Below, in pieces: positions 32,454-40,627 of a DNA stretch of 64,000 nt. A program made the position numbers and the translations under genes. Every line of letters begins with the position of its first letter. The first letter of the stretch is position 1. Source of the DNA: Blastococcus aurantiacus (GTDB taxonomy: Bacteria > Actinomycetota > Actinomycetes > Mycobacteriales > Geodermatophilaceae); NCBI RefSeq assembly GCF_900102425.1, contig NZ_FNBT01000001.1:434001-498000 (forward strand). Direction: 5' to 3'. A model generated the notes under the pieces. The model worked only from the letters and a program-made list of their open reading frames with translations. It did not search any database and was not told the origin of the DNA.

Positions 32454-32494
32454 CCCGCCCTCTCGAGCGGGCCCCCGGAGGCTCGCTCCGGGGG
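32454..32494. terminator. Convergent terminator, two hairpins
   Basis: CCCGC/GCGGG (32454-32458 and 32467-32471) is followed by the perfect 9-bp stem CCCCCGGAG/CTCCGGGGG (32472-32480 and 32486-32494) between the zinc-ribbon frame and a convergent gene. Confidence 0.65.
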
Positions 32495-32495
32495 G

Positions 32496-32909
32496 TCAGC
32501 GGCCGGGGCGGGAACCGGCCAGCTCGCGGGCGGCCGCCGCGGCGTCGCTGTCGAGCTGCTGCGCGACCGCGGCCAGGAAGGTGTCGTAGGCCCGCTCGGG
32601 GCTGACGCCCAGCGCCCGGGCGATCTCGTCCCAGTCGGCGCCGCCGCGCAGCGCCGCGCGGATGCCGACCAGCCGGCTGTCGTGTGCCTTGCGGGCGACG
32701 ACCTCGCCGAGGGCGAGCAGTTCGAGGGACTCGTGCACGTCGAGCTGGGTCTCGGTGGCCTTGAGCGACGCCCAGCCGTCCTCGTCCTCGTCGTGCCGCA
32801 CGGTGTTCAGGGCGGTGTCGCCGTTGTCGCGGCGGCTCAGGAAGTCCAGTCGGGTCGCGGCCGTGGACAGCGAGAACTCCGCTTCCAGGGCCTCGGGGGT
32901 GATGCTCAT
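32496..32909 (-). CDS. Hypothetical protein with helix-turn-helix-like segment
   Basis: A 137-residue soluble protein starting MSITPEALEAEFSLSTAATR, with ESLELLALGEVVARKAHDSR and ADWDEIARALGVSPERAYDT, which has the shape of a helix-turn-helix. The Ala-rich tail is helical. It may be a small DNA-binding protein, but no family is recognised. It stands alone between two terminators. Confidence 0.72.
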   Translation of the reverse strand: MSITPEALEAEFSLSTAATRLDFLSRRDNGDTALNTVRHDEDEDGWASLKATETQLDVHESLELLALGEVVARKAHDSRLVGIRAALRGGADWDEIARALGVSPERAYDTFLAAVAQQLDSDAAAAARELAGSRPGR

Positions 32910-32998
32910 GGGGAAGGTGTCCCCCGCCTCCCGGGCGTGGCAAACCGGGAGCGGCGCTTGTCACCCGTCCGGCACCCGGTTTCACCCTCCGCACATGG

Positions 32999-33034
32999 CG
33001 AGGGCCCGCACCCCTCGCGGGGTGCGGGCCCTCG
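32999..33034 (-). terminator. Strong intrinsic-type terminator hairpin
   Basis: A perfect 16-bp stem: CGAGGGCCCGCACCCC (32999-33014), TCGC loop, and its exact complement to 33034. It lies 20 bases after the stop of the ferritin-like gene on the minus strand. Confidence 0.8.
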
Positions 33035-33053
33035 TCAGGACGGGGTCCGTCGA

Positions 33054-34025
33054 TCAGCTGGAGACGCCGACGGCTTCCTTGGCCAGGTCGGCCAGGCGGG
33101 TCTGCGCGGCGCTGGCCACGTTCGACCGCTTCTTGTGGGTCTCCTCGTAGCGGATGATCACGTTGATGTCGTGGGGCGTCGTGAGCTGCTTGATCGCCTT
33201 CACGGCATCGGTGGCCGCCATCGAGTCGTAGCCCTTGATCGGCAGCTCGTCGGCGCTGACGTCGCCGAGCTCCTCGCGGGCGGCCTTGGCGGCGTGTGCG
33301 GCCTGCGGGTTGCCCTCGCGCTGGGCGATCCGCTCGGCGCGGCGCAGGCCGGCGGCCCGGCTGACGGTGAGCGTCTCGCGCACGGCGCCGCTGAGCGCGG
33401 CGGCGCGGTCGGCCACGGCGCCGAGGCGCTCGGTGGTCTCCTCACCGGCGTGCTGCACGGTGTCGACGGCGCTGTTGACCGTGTTGTGCACGAACCGGAC
33501 GGGCGCACCCGCGGCGCGGGCCACCGTGCCGGCGACCTTCTGCAGCGGGGTGGCGACGAGGGCGGCCGGGCCACCCATGGCCTCCTCGGCGAGGACGACG
33601 GTCAGCCACTCGACGGTGGCGCGGTGCGCCTCGATGAGCTTCTCGGCCAGGCGCGCGACCTTCGTCTCGCCGGCCGTCTCGGCCAGCACCTTGACGTAGG
33701 TGGCCCGGTCGAGCAGCTGGTGCTCGAGCTGCAGGTCGGTGAGCAGCGCCTCCTCCAGCGGGCCGGCCTGCTCGAAGGTCGCCTTCAGGGTGGCGGCGAG
33801 CCGGCCGAGAGCCGGGGTGACGACGTCAGGGACGCCGCCGGCGGCACGCAGCGCCTCGGTGATCTCGATGGTGCGCGCCGCCGCGTTGTCGGCGTTCTGG
33901 GTCAGCTCGCGACGGACGGCGTCGGTACGGGCCTGGGAGATCCGCGTCCGGGCGACCTGCTCCTCGGTCTGCGTGAGCAGGACGAGGGCGCGCAGCTGGT
34001 TCTGGATCTTGGTGTTGTCGGTCAT
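33054..34025 (-). CDS. Ferritin-like-domain conserved actinobacterial protein
   Basis: A 323-residue, almost wholly helical protein. Residues about 1-150 have ferritin-like character with Glu/His-containing helices (RALVLLTQTEEQVARTRISQ, LLTDLQLEHQLLDRATYVKV, AHRATVEWLTVVLAEEAMGG). The middle is amphipathic. The end, ADELPIKGYDSMAATDAVKA with INVIIRYEETHKKRSNV, is a motif found at the ends of several actinobacterial stress or envelope-associated proteins. Metal binding is not certain. It has its own strong terminator and an upstream region with a half-CIRCE-like element, which suggests stress control. Confidence 0.75.
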   Translation of the reverse strand: MTDNTKIQNQLRALVLLTQTEEQVARTRISQARTDAVRRELTQNADNAAARTIEITEALRAAGGVPDVVTPALGRLAATLKATFEQAGPLEEALLTDLQLEHQLLDRATYVKVLAETAGETKVARLAEKLIEAHRATVEWLTVVLAEEAMGGPAALVATPLQKVAGTVARAAGAPVRFVHNTVNSAVDTVQHAGEETTERLGAVADRAAALSGAVRETLTVSRAAGLRRAERIAQREGNPQAAHAAKAAREELGDVSADELPIKGYDSMAATDAVKAIKQLTTPHDINVIIRYEETHKKRSNVASAAQTRLADLAKEAVGVSS

Positions 34026-34089
34026 GACTGGGAACAACTCCGTGGGATCGGGGATGACCTGACGGTCTGGGTCATGCCCCGATCCGGCG

Positions 34090-34121
34090 GAGTGCTAACT
34101 CTTGCAAGCGATTTGCTAGCA
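34090..34121. promoter_or_regulatory. Half-CIRCE-like element and TGCTAGCA palindrome
   Basis: GAGTGCTAA (34090-34098) equals one arm of the HrcA operator CIRCE, but the second arm is missing. It is followed by the perfect palindrome TGCTAGCA (34114-34121). The block is unusually AT-rich for this region and lies 65-96 bp upstream of the ferritin-like gene. Confidence 0.4.
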
Positions 34122-34159
34122 GTGAGGCCGGTCACGCGTCTCCGCGTGCAACGGCCCGG

Positions 34160-34363
34160 TCAGACCAGTGCGTCGCTCTGCCGCTCCAGCGGGGTGCGCG
34201 GGGTGACGTTGAAGCGGAGCACCGGCTGCGTGTCGTCGTCGCGCAGGTACTGCGGCGCGAGCCGCGCCCGGCGGGCCGGCAGCGGGGACGGCGGCAGACG
34301 CTTGCCGCAACCGACGCAGAACCGGCCGCGCTGCTCGACCGCGTCGCAATGCGTGCAGGTCAT
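34160..34363 (-). CDS. Small zinc-ribbon protein
   Basis: A 67-residue protein beginning MTCTHCDAVEQRGRFCVGCG, i.e. two CxxC pairs forming a zinc ribbon in the first 20 residues, then a basic linker and VLRFNVTPRTPLERQSDALV. GGGAGG stands 6-11 bases before the ATG. Function unknown. Confidence 0.75.
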   Translation of the reverse strand: MTCTHCDAVEQRGRFCVGCGKRLPPSPLPARRARLAPQYLRDDDTQPVLRFNVTPRTPLERQSDALV

Positions 34364-34505
34364 GGATGCCTCCCCGATGGGCGTGGTGTGGAACCGGACC
34401 GGGGAACAGTGACAGGCCCACCGGCGACCCCGAGGCGTTCCGCATGCGGTGGGACGACATGTCATCGAACCGTCATGCAGGCGGTCTGGTGCCGGCCACG
34501 CGGGG

Positions 34506-34970
34506 TCAGGGGCCGCCGACGGCCTCGAGCAGCCGGTCCAGGAAGGGCACCTGACCGCCGACCAGCTTGGCCCTGGCCTCGTCGACCGCGAACCAGGCCG
34601 CCCGGTCGATCTCGGGGAACTCCTGGATGCGGCCCGAGCGCGGCGGCCACTCGAGCTCGAACGTGTTGCTGGTGCAGGCCGCCGCGTCCAGGTCGCCCTC
34701 GGCCGCCCAGACGGTGAGCACCTTCCCCGAGGCGCGCAGCTGCCCGAGGGGCACCAGGTCGGCGGCCGGCACCGGCGAGCCCAGCTCCTCGGTGAACTCG
34801 CGGTGGGCGACGGCGAGCGGGTCCTCGTCGGGGCCGTGCTCCCCCTTCGGGATCGACCACGCGCCGTCGTCCTTGCGCGCCCAGAAGGGCCCGCCCATGT
34901 GGCCGAGCAGCACCTCGCGGCCGGCCGGTCCGCGCCGGTGCAGCAGGATCCCGGCGCTGGTCCTCGGCAC
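34506..34970 (-). CDS. Nudix hydrolase
   Basis: A 154-residue Nudix protein: TSAGILLHRRGPAGREVLLG, then the Nudix box starting at GEHGPDEDPL (Gly43) and ending REFTEELG (to residue 64), fitting Gx5Ex7REUxEExGU. WSIPKGEHG and EFPEIDRAAWF resemble diadenosine polyphosphate/NUDT2-like hydrolases of actinobacteria. It cleaves a nucleoside-diphosphate-linked substrate with Mg2+. The GTG start is immediately preceded by GGGAG, so initiation may be leaderless. Confidence 0.88.
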   Translation of the reverse strand: MPRTSAGILLHRRGPAGREVLLGHMGGPFWARKDDGAWSIPKGEHGPDEDPLAVAHREFTEELGSPVPAADLVPLGQLRASGKVLTVWAAEGDLDAAACTSNTFELEWPPRSGRIQEFPEIDRAAWFAVDEARAKLVGGQVPFLDRLLEAVGGP

Positions 34971-34993
34971 CTCCCGGATTCTGCCGGGCCGGG

Positions 34994-35596
34994 TCAGACC
35001 AGGCTGGTCCGGGTGACGCCCTGGCTGCGCCAGTACTCGTTGAGCGCGTTGTTGGTCCGCACGAACCAGATGAAGGGCCCGACCAGGATGAACATGCCCG
35101 GGAAGAACCACAGCCCGGTCAGGGCGGTGACCGGCGGCGCCTGGCCGCGGCGCTCGTAGAGCTTGCCCACCTCGTTGCTCAGCAGGAACGGCGAGACGAT
35201 TCCGAAGATCAGCGAGATGACCAGGGCGACGATGCCGCCGAGCCCCTCGCCCGTGTGCCGCTTCATCTCCTCGTGGGTCTGGAAGTAGTAGACGAAGCCC
35301 CAGATCCCGAAGGTGACGAAGAACAGCAGGATGATCATGCCGGTGGGTCGCATCGTGCCGAGCGCCCCGTTCGGCTGGGCGTACTGCGCCCAGGACGGCG
35401 GGGCCGGCATGGCGGCACCGGGACCCCCTGGCCCCTGCTGCCCGTAGCCGGGCTGCTGGTGGCCGGGCTGCACGTAGGGGTCCTGCCCGTAGCCCTGCTG
35501 CCCGTAGCCGGGCGCGGAGATCTGCTGGGTCTGGTCGACCGGCGGTGCGGACGGCGGCGTGCCGTGCGGCTGCGGCTCGTGCTGCGGTGTGCTCAT
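34994..35596 (-). CDS. DUF4234 membrane protein, copy 1
   Basis: A 200-residue protein: a disordered Gln/Pro/Gly/Tyr-rich N-terminus with repeated GYGQQ-like units (residues 1-75), then MRPTGMIILLFFVTFGIWGF, HEEMKRHTGEGLGGIVAL, VGKLYERRGQAPPVTALTGL and a final helix before NNALNEYWRSQG. This is the DUF4234 pattern of about three or four helices. GGAGG precedes the ATG. It is paralogous to the next gene upstream and function is unknown. Confidence 0.85.
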   Translation of the reverse strand: MSTPQHEPQPHGTPPSAPPVDQTQQISAPGYGQQGYGQDPYVQPGHQQPGYGQQGPGGPGAAMPAPPSWAQYAQPNGALGTMRPTGMIILLFFVTFGIWGFVYYFQTHEEMKRHTGEGLGGIVALVISLIFGIVSPFLLSNEVGKLYERRGQAPPVTALTGLWFFPGMFILVGPFIWFVRTNNALNEYWRSQGVTRTSLV

Positions 35597-35661
35597 GCCG
35601 GCTCCTCCTGGCGCGCGTGGGCAGCGGCATCGTGTCACCGTCGCGACGCACGTGGGGTCTT

Positions 35662-35715
35662 CCGGCGCGCGCCGGGAAGCGAGCGGCCGTGCCGTCGGGG
35701 GCGACGACACGGCCG
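35662..35715 (-). terminator. Palindrome and terminator hairpin between DUF4234 paralogues
   Basis: CCGGCGCGCGCCGG (35662-35675) is a perfect palindrome. CGGCCGTG (35684-35691) pairs with CACGGCCG (35708-35715) and encloses a second CGTCG/CGACG stem. On the minus strand it follows the stop of copy 2 and precedes copy 1, so the two genes are probably separate transcripts. Confidence 0.55.
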
Positions 35716-35747
35716 GTCAGGTGGTGCGAGGCGCAGCAGGCGGGCGT

Positions 35748-36245
35748 TCAGCCCTGGGCGCCGACGCTCCGCCAGTAGGCGTTGAGCGCACCGTTGGTCT
35801 TCACGAACCAGACGATGGGCCCGACGATGATCAGGATCCCGGGGAACACCCAGAGACCGGTCACGGCACTGACCGGCTTGGCCTGGCCGCGACGCTCGTA
35901 GAGGTTGCCCACCTCATGGCTGTGGAGGTAGGGCGAGACGATGCCGACGAAGAAGGCGAGCAGGAAGGCCACGAGCCCGCCGAGGCCCTCGCCGGTGTGC
36001 TTCTTCATCTCGTCGTGGGTCGCGTAGTAGTAGTACAGGCTGTAGATGCCCAGCGTGACGATGCAGAGCAGGATCGCGATGCCGGTCGGCCGGATCTTGC
36101 CCGCGGGGCCCTGCGGCGCCGCGTACTGGGCGCCGACCGGAGCGTTCGGCATCGGCTGACCGCCGTAGCCGTAGGTCTGACTGGGCTGCGCCGCCGGGTA
36201 CGGCTGGCCGTAGTCCGGAGCTGGGGAACCACCTGGCGTGGACAT
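35748..36245 (-). CDS. DUF4234 membrane protein, copy 2
   Basis: A 165-residue paralogue of the neighbouring gene: disordered N-terminus (PDYGQPYPAAQPSQTYGYGG), KIRPTGIAILLCIVTLGIYS, HDEMKKHTGEGLGGLVAFLL, VGNLYERRGQAKPVSAVTGL and NGALNAYWRSVGA. Almost every motif of copy 1 is present, with a shorter tail at the N-terminus. A purine-rich AGGAAG lies before the ATG. Confidence 0.85.
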   Translation of the reverse strand: MSTPGGSPAPDYGQPYPAAQPSQTYGYGGQPMPNAPVGAQYAAPQGPAGKIRPTGIAILLCIVTLGIYSLYYYYATHDEMKKHTGEGLGGLVAFLLAFFVGIVSPYLHSHEVGNLYERRGQAKPVSAVTGLWVFPGILIIVGPIVWFVKTNGALNAYWRSVGAQG

Positions 36246-36412
36246 GCGCCCGCTTCCTGTCGGTCGTGCCGGCACTTCCGGCATCCGCGCGGAACCTAGG
36301 GGTCGGCCGCCCGTCGCACCAGGACATCGGGGATCGACCGGTCGCGCCGCCCCGTGCGATGACCGGCGTCCCAGCTGCCCCAGCGCAGCGGCCGGGCGGA
36401 CGGGCGCGAGCT

Positions 36413-37207
36413 CTACCGTCCGCGCCACTCGGGCCGGCGCTTCTCCAGGTAGGCGGCGATCCCCTCGCGGCGGTCCTCGCTGAGGTAGGGGTTGGGGCCG
36501 ACGTCCAGCCGGAGCGCCTGCCACAGCGGCAGGTCGACGCCCTTGACGGCGGTCTCCTTCATCCGGCGGACACTGATCGGCGCATTCCCCGCGATCCGCC
36601 CGGCGAGCTCCATGGCGGTGGGCAGCACCGCGTCGGCGTCCACGATCCGGTTGACCAGACCCCAGCGCTCGGCGTCCTCGCTGGTCACGTACTCGCCGAT
36701 CAGCAGCATCTCCAGGGCGATGCCCATCGGGATGCGCTTGGGCAGGACGACGGAGCCGAAGTTGGCGCCCATGCCGATCGTCGCCTCGGGCAGCCCGAGC
36801 TTGATGCCGGGAGCGGCGACCCGCAGGTCGCAGGCAAGGGCCAGCTCGAACCCGCCGGCGACGGCGTGCCCCTGGAGCGCGGCGACGATGGGGACGGGCG
36901 TCTCGGTGACGACCTCGAACAGCGATCGGCCGGGGCGGTTCATCGGCGGGCGGAAGCGCTCGCCGCGCTGGTCGCGCTCGCGGATCTCCTTGAGGTCGAA
37001 GCCGGCGCAGAACGCGGGACCGTTGCCGGTGAGCACGATGGCGCGCACCTCGCCGCCCTCCCCCGCGTCGAGCAGCTGGTCGACCAGGTCGGCCTGCAGC
37101 CCGGAGGAGAGTGCGTTGCGCCGCTCGGGCCGGTCGAGGGTGAGCACGCGGACGTGCCCTCGGTTCTCGACGACCAGGCCCGACTCGTACCGCTGCGATC
37201 CGCTCAC
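36413..37207 (-). CDS. Enoyl-CoA hydratase/isomerase family protein
   Basis: A 264-residue crotonase. VLTLDRPERRNALSSGLQAD, FCAGFDLKEIRERDQRGERF, LQGHAVAGGFELALACDLRV (oxyanion-hole Gly) and LGLPEATIGMGANFGS are the crotonase signature; RRPEWRGR forms the usual C-terminal end. It acts on an acyl-CoA, hydrating or isomerising a double bond, but no beta-oxidation genes adjoin. The GTG start was chosen at the first plausible position after a long antisense-only stretch. Nothing else is evident in the 222 bases upstream. Confidence 0.88.
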   Translation of the reverse strand: MSGSQRYESGLVVENRGHVRVLTLDRPERRNALSSGLQADLVDQLLDAGEGGEVRAIVLTGNGPAFCAGFDLKEIRERDQRGERFRPPMNRPGRSLFEVVTETPVPIVAALQGHAVAGGFELALACDLRVAAPGIKLGLPEATIGMGANFGSVVLPKRIPMGIALEMLLIGEYVTSEDAERWGLVNRIVDADAVLPTAMELAGRIAGNAPISVRRMKETAVKGVDLPLWQALRLDVGPNPYLSEDRREGIAAYLEKRRPEWRGR

Positions 37208-37429
37208 GACCCATTCGTACCGGTCCCGCTCGTGGTGCGGCCCGTCGGGTCGGGTTGTCGCCGTACAGGGGGCTTGCGGGGTCCGGGTCGTGAATGCACG
37301 ACCGACCACCCTCCCGACGGAACGACTGTTCAGGCCCTGGCGCGGCCGGCCCTGCGGCCGCCGCAGCGATGAGTCGGCGCTTCTCACCCGTCTGTACCTG
37401 TACGACCGGCCCACGAGAGGAACACTGTG

Positions 37430-37870
37430 ATGACAACCGAGACCGAGGCATCCGTGCGGGAACTCATAGAGCTGCACGAGAGGTGGTTCGCGGCCGCCGA
37501 GAACAAGGACGTGGAGGCGTCCATGGAGCCGATTTCCGCCGACATCATCTCCTATGAGCACGTCTCGCCGCTGCAGTTCACCGCGCTCGACGACATCCGC
37601 AAGGAGTGCCAGCGCGGCTTCGAGCAGGAGCTCGATGACTTCACCTGGACCGTCCCGGACCTGCGCGTGATCGTCCGGGAGGATCTGGGCGTCGCCTGGG
37701 GCCTGAACAGGATGGCGAGCCGTCGACCCGACGGGACGGAGCGGGTCACGTGGTCGCGAGGGACGCGGATCTTCCGCAAGGTCGACGGCAAGTGGCTGAT
37801 GGTGCACCAGCACGTGTCCTTCCCGTTCGAGCCCGAGACGGGCGCGGCGGCGCTCGCGCTCGCGCCGTGA
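37430..37870 (+). CDS. SnoaL-like/NTF2-fold protein 1
   Basis: A 146-residue NTF2-like protein: VRELIELHERWFAAAENKDV, EPISADIISYEHVSPLQF, DDIRKECQRGFEQELDDFTW and TRIFRKVDGKWLMVHQHVSF, the last being the usual SnoaL/DUF4440 ending. GAGAGG precedes the ATG by 9 bases (a GTG 3 bases earlier is possible). It is the first gene of a three-gene unit ending in a sigma factor. Codons such as ATA and AGG appear more often than in neighbours. Confidence 0.8.
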   Translation: MTTETEASVRELIELHERWFAAAENKDVEASMEPISADIISYEHVSPLQFTALDDIRKECQRGFEQELDDFTWTVPDLRVIVREDLGVAWGLNRMASRRPDGTERVTWSRGTRIFRKVDGKWLMVHQHVSFPFEPETGAAALALAP

Positions 37871-38271
37871 TGGCGGCGCCAACGGGACCGGAGACCATCC
37901 GGGCTCTCATCGAGGACTGGGTACAGGCCGTGAACGCGGCGGACCTCGACGGGGTGTGTGCCCGCCGGACGGACGACGTCGTGCTCATGGACGTGCCGCC
38001 CCCCGAGGAGGGCGTGCGCGGGATCGACGCCTACAGGGTCGCGTGGTCACCGTTCCTTGAGTACGTCCGCAGCGGCGCGGTCTTCGAGCTGGCGGATCTC
38101 CGCGTGGAGGCCGGCGAGGACGTCGCCTGGGCGTGGGCACTATTGCGGTGTGGCACCGCCGACGAGCTGGCCGCCCGGCCGGAACGACGCCTGCGGCTCA
38201 GCGTCGGCCTGCGTGCGAAGGACGGTGCATGGCAGGTCGCACACGAGCACCACTCCTTCACGGGAACGTGA
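37870..38271 (+). CDS. SnoaL-like/NTF2-fold protein 2
   Basis: A 133-residue protein of the same fold: IRALIEDWVQAVNAADLDGV, DDVVLMDVPPPEEGVRGID, FELADLRVEAGEDVAWAWAL and LRAKDGAWQVAHEHHSFTG. The ATG overlaps the preceding TGA (TGATG). The stop overlaps the start of the sigma factor gene (GTGA), so translation of all three is coupled. Ligand unknown. Confidence 0.82.
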   Translation: MAAPTGPETIRALIEDWVQAVNAADLDGVCARRTDDVVLMDVPPPEEGVRGIDAYRVAWSPFLEYVRSGAVFELADLRVEAGEDVAWAWALLRCGTADELAARPERRLRLSVGLRAKDGAWQVAHEHHSFTGT

Positions 38272-39230
38272 CGACGCCCGCGGTGGAAGCCGAGGCCGAC
38301 CTGGGCAGTGTCTTCGAGCAGCGCCGCCGCGAACTCCTGGTGCTGTGCTACCGCATGACGGGATCGTTCGCGGACGCGGAGGACTTGACACAGGAGACGT
38401 TCCTGCGCGCATGGCGCAGCCGCGACGGGTTCCGCCACGGGTCGTCCCTGCGCACCTGGCTGTACCGGATCGCGACGAACGCCTGTCTGGACTTCCTCGC
38501 CCTCCACGAGCGGCGCGCCGCGCCTACCGATTCCCTGACAGAACTGCTGGAGGGCGAGGGCAGGATCGGCCCGTTCCCGGACTGGCGACTCACGTCCGCG
38601 CCGTCGGGCCCCGATCCTGCCGTCGTGGTCGAGGCCAGGGAGACGACCGAGCTCATGCTCGTCGCCGCGCTCCTCCGCCTGCCGCCGCGGCAGCGGATAG
38701 CGCTCATCGCCCGGGAGTTCCTCGGGCTGTCCTCGACGGAGACCGCGGCGCTGCTCGGGGTCTCCGTTCCATCAGCGAACAGTCTCGTGCAGCGGGCGCG
38801 TGCCGAGGTCAGGCGGTGTCACGGGACATCGGAACGTGGCCTACCGGACGCTCCTGTGGACGACGGCCTCGTCCGGCGGTACGTCCGCGCCCACCAGGAC
38901 GGCGATGTCGACGCGATCACCGCGATGTTGGCGGCGGACGTGCGCGTCAGCATGCCGCCCGAGGAGCCCGCCATCGGCCGCGCCGCCGCTGCGGCGTTCT
39001 TCACCCGAGCCGTCGGACCTTCGCGTCCCGGAGAATGGCGGCTCGTGACAGCGCGTGCGAACGGGCGGCCGGCCACGGTGAACTATCTGCGCCGTCCCGG
39101 CGATCGTCTGTTCCGTGCGCTGTCCGTCGACGTGCTCACCTTTCGCGGCGGACAGCTCGAGGCGATCCACTGCTTCACGGACCACCGCGCCGTCGCAGCG
39201 TTCGGGCTTCCCATCGAAACGGACCGATGA
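38268..39230 (+). CDS. Sigma-70 family factor with SnoaL C-terminal domain (SigG/TIGR02960-like)
   Basis: A 320-residue ECF-type sigma factor. Sigma2 is LLVLCYRMTGSFADAEDLTQ, ETFLRAWRSRDGF, SLRTWLYRIATNACLDFL. Sigma4 is LPPRQRIALIAREFLGLSST, ETAALLGVSVPSANSLVQRA. Residues from about 205 form an SnoaL-like domain (VRRYVRAHQDGDVDAITAML, then VNYLRRPGDRLFRALSVDVL). In related sigma factors this domain controls activity. Two free-standing proteins of the same fold precede it in one coupled unit, which suggests they act on, or compete with, its tail (inference). The GTG overlaps the previous stop. Confidence 0.9.
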   Translation: MTTPAVEAEADLGSVFEQRRRELLVLCYRMTGSFADAEDLTQETFLRAWRSRDGFRHGSSLRTWLYRIATNACLDFLALHERRAAPTDSLTELLEGEGRIGPFPDWRLTSAPSGPDPAVVVEARETTELMLVAALLRLPPRQRIALIAREFLGLSSTETAALLGVSVPSANSLVQRARAEVRRCHGTSERGLPDAPVDDGLVRRYVRAHQDGDVDAITAMLAADVRVSMPPEEPAIGRAAAAAFFTRAVGPSRPGEWRLVTARANGRPATVNYLRRPGDRLFRALSVDVLTFRGGQLEAIHCFTDHRAVAAFGLPIETDR

Positions 39231-39376
39231 CAGGCGTCGCTGTCGCGAACGGTCCGAGCGCGTGGCGACGTCTGCCCGGCCCCGGCCAGCACTGCTGAGG
39301 CGGCGCGCCATCCGGAAGGCACCGGTGCAGGACCCTCCCCTCGTTGCAGACGCGCGACGACCGCGTCCCCCAACGA

Positions 39377-40615
39377 TCAGGCGGGGACGAGGAACGGCTC
39401 GTGGACGACGATCTCGGTGCCGTCGGGGCGCCGGGTGCGCCATCGGCCATTCGGTTGTCGTTCGACGCGGAAGCCGTGGTGCACCTTGGTGTGGTGCCGT
39501 TCGCACAGCAGCGCTGAGTTGTCGAGATCGGTGTTGCCGTCGTCGATCCAGTGGACGAGGTGGTGGACGTCGCACCAATGGGACGGGGCGTCGCACCCGG
39601 CGAACACGCAGTGCCGGTCGCGCACCTCGACCGCTCGGCGCAGGTGCGGTGGGAACAGGCGCGTGGAGCGGCCCAGGTCCAGCGGTTGGCCTTCGGGGCC
39701 GATGACGATGCGGGTGACGTTGCCGCCGCAGGCCAGCCAGCGCGCCTCGGCCGCGGAGATGATGCCGCCGAAGCCGGTCCGTCCGGCACCTTCCCCGGTC
39801 GAGGTGTCCATCAGGTCCTCGAGGTCGATGGTGACGACCACGTGCGGCTTCACCGTCCGCATCGTGGGCAGGTCACCGGAGGCGAGGGCGTTGTCGCACA
39901 ACTGGACCAGGGCGTCGGCCTGCTGCTGGGAGCGGGTGCGCACGTCGCCGGCGGGCCGGTTGGCCTGGACGATGGACTCGACCGCGGCCAGCAGCTTCTC
40001 CCCGCCGATCTCATCGAGGACGAACCGGCCGGTGACCATGCCATGACTGTCCCGGGCCGTCGCGAAGCTGCGGTTCTCCGTCGGGTCGGGCTCGGTGCCG
40101 TCAGGATCGAGCCGCGCGAGGTAGTGGCCGACGACCTGCCGCAGCTCGGAGTGCGCCCGGGTCGCGGCCACCGTGGCGAGTGCCGCGTCGACCGCAGGCA
40201 CGTCCACACCCTGCTCGTCGGCGCGGGCGAGGTTCTCCGCCGCCGCCACGGGCGCGATCGTGGACACCGCCTCCGCGGTCACCGCGCCGGCAACAGCCGC
40301 TGCCGCGAGGGCGGGTAGCTGCTCCAGGACGCGGCCGTTCCGGACCAGCCGGCTCGCCTCCCCTTGCGACAGTCGGTGGTGCCCCCGCAGCCAGGAGGAC
40401 ATCGATGCCTTCCCGTCGTGCTCGGCCGCCTGGGTCAGCTCCCCCTCGCGCACCGTCCGCGCCAGCACCGCGTCCAATCGGTTCCGCGCCACGAGCAGCG
40501 AGCCGGTGCGCTCGATCACCGCCGGGCCGAACGACCCCTTCAGGTCCTCACCGGCCAGCGCCTCCAGCACACCTGCGAGGCACGCCACCGGAGTCGCACA
40601 GTCGGTCGAACACAT
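39377..40615 (-). CDS. DUF222/HNH endonuclease-domain protein (13E12-like family)
   Basis: A 412-residue protein. The N-terminal two thirds are DUF222: MSSWLRGHHRLSQGEASRLV, LARADEQGVDVPAVDAALAT, FVLDEIGGEKLLAAVESIVQ. The C-terminal HNH domain reads VRDRHCVFAGCDAPSHWCDV, HHLVHWIDDGNTDLDNSALL, CERHHTKVHHG, with the HH-x14-N-x8-H pattern intact. This family is present in many copies per genome in actinobacteria and may be mobile or homing-like; no flanking repeats were found here. A leaderless promoter precedes it. Confidence 0.92.
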   Translation of the reverse strand: MCSTDCATPVACLAGVLEALAGEDLKGSFGPAVIERTGSLLVARNRLDAVLARTVREGELTQAAEHDGKASMSSWLRGHHRLSQGEASRLVRNGRVLEQLPALAAAAVAGAVTAEAVSTIAPVAAAENLARADEQGVDVPAVDAALATVAATRAHSELRQVVGHYLARLDPDGTEPDPTENRSFATARDSHGMVTGRFVLDEIGGEKLLAAVESIVQANRPAGDVRTRSQQQADALVQLCDNALASGDLPTMRTVKPHVVVTIDLEDLMDTSTGEGAGRTGFGGIISAAEARWLACGGNVTRIVIGPEGQPLDLGRSTRLFPPHLRRAVEVRDRHCVFAGCDAPSHWCDVHHLVHWIDDGNTDLDNSALLCERHHTKVHHGFRVERQPNGRWRTRRPDGTEIVVHEPFLVPA

Positions 40616-40621
40616 GTACGA

Positions 40622-40627
40622 ATCCTA
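40622..40627 (-). promoter_or_regulatory. Leaderless -10 element of the DUF222/HNH gene
   Basis: On the minus strand TAGGAT ends exactly 6 bases before the ATG at 40615, with no ribosome site between, the arrangement of a leaderless actinobacterial transcript. Confidence 0.55.

Noticed and set aside
39377-40615. Insertion sequence or homing element with target-site repeats
   Set aside because: No terminal inverted repeats or direct repeats were found on either side of the DUF222/HNH gene.
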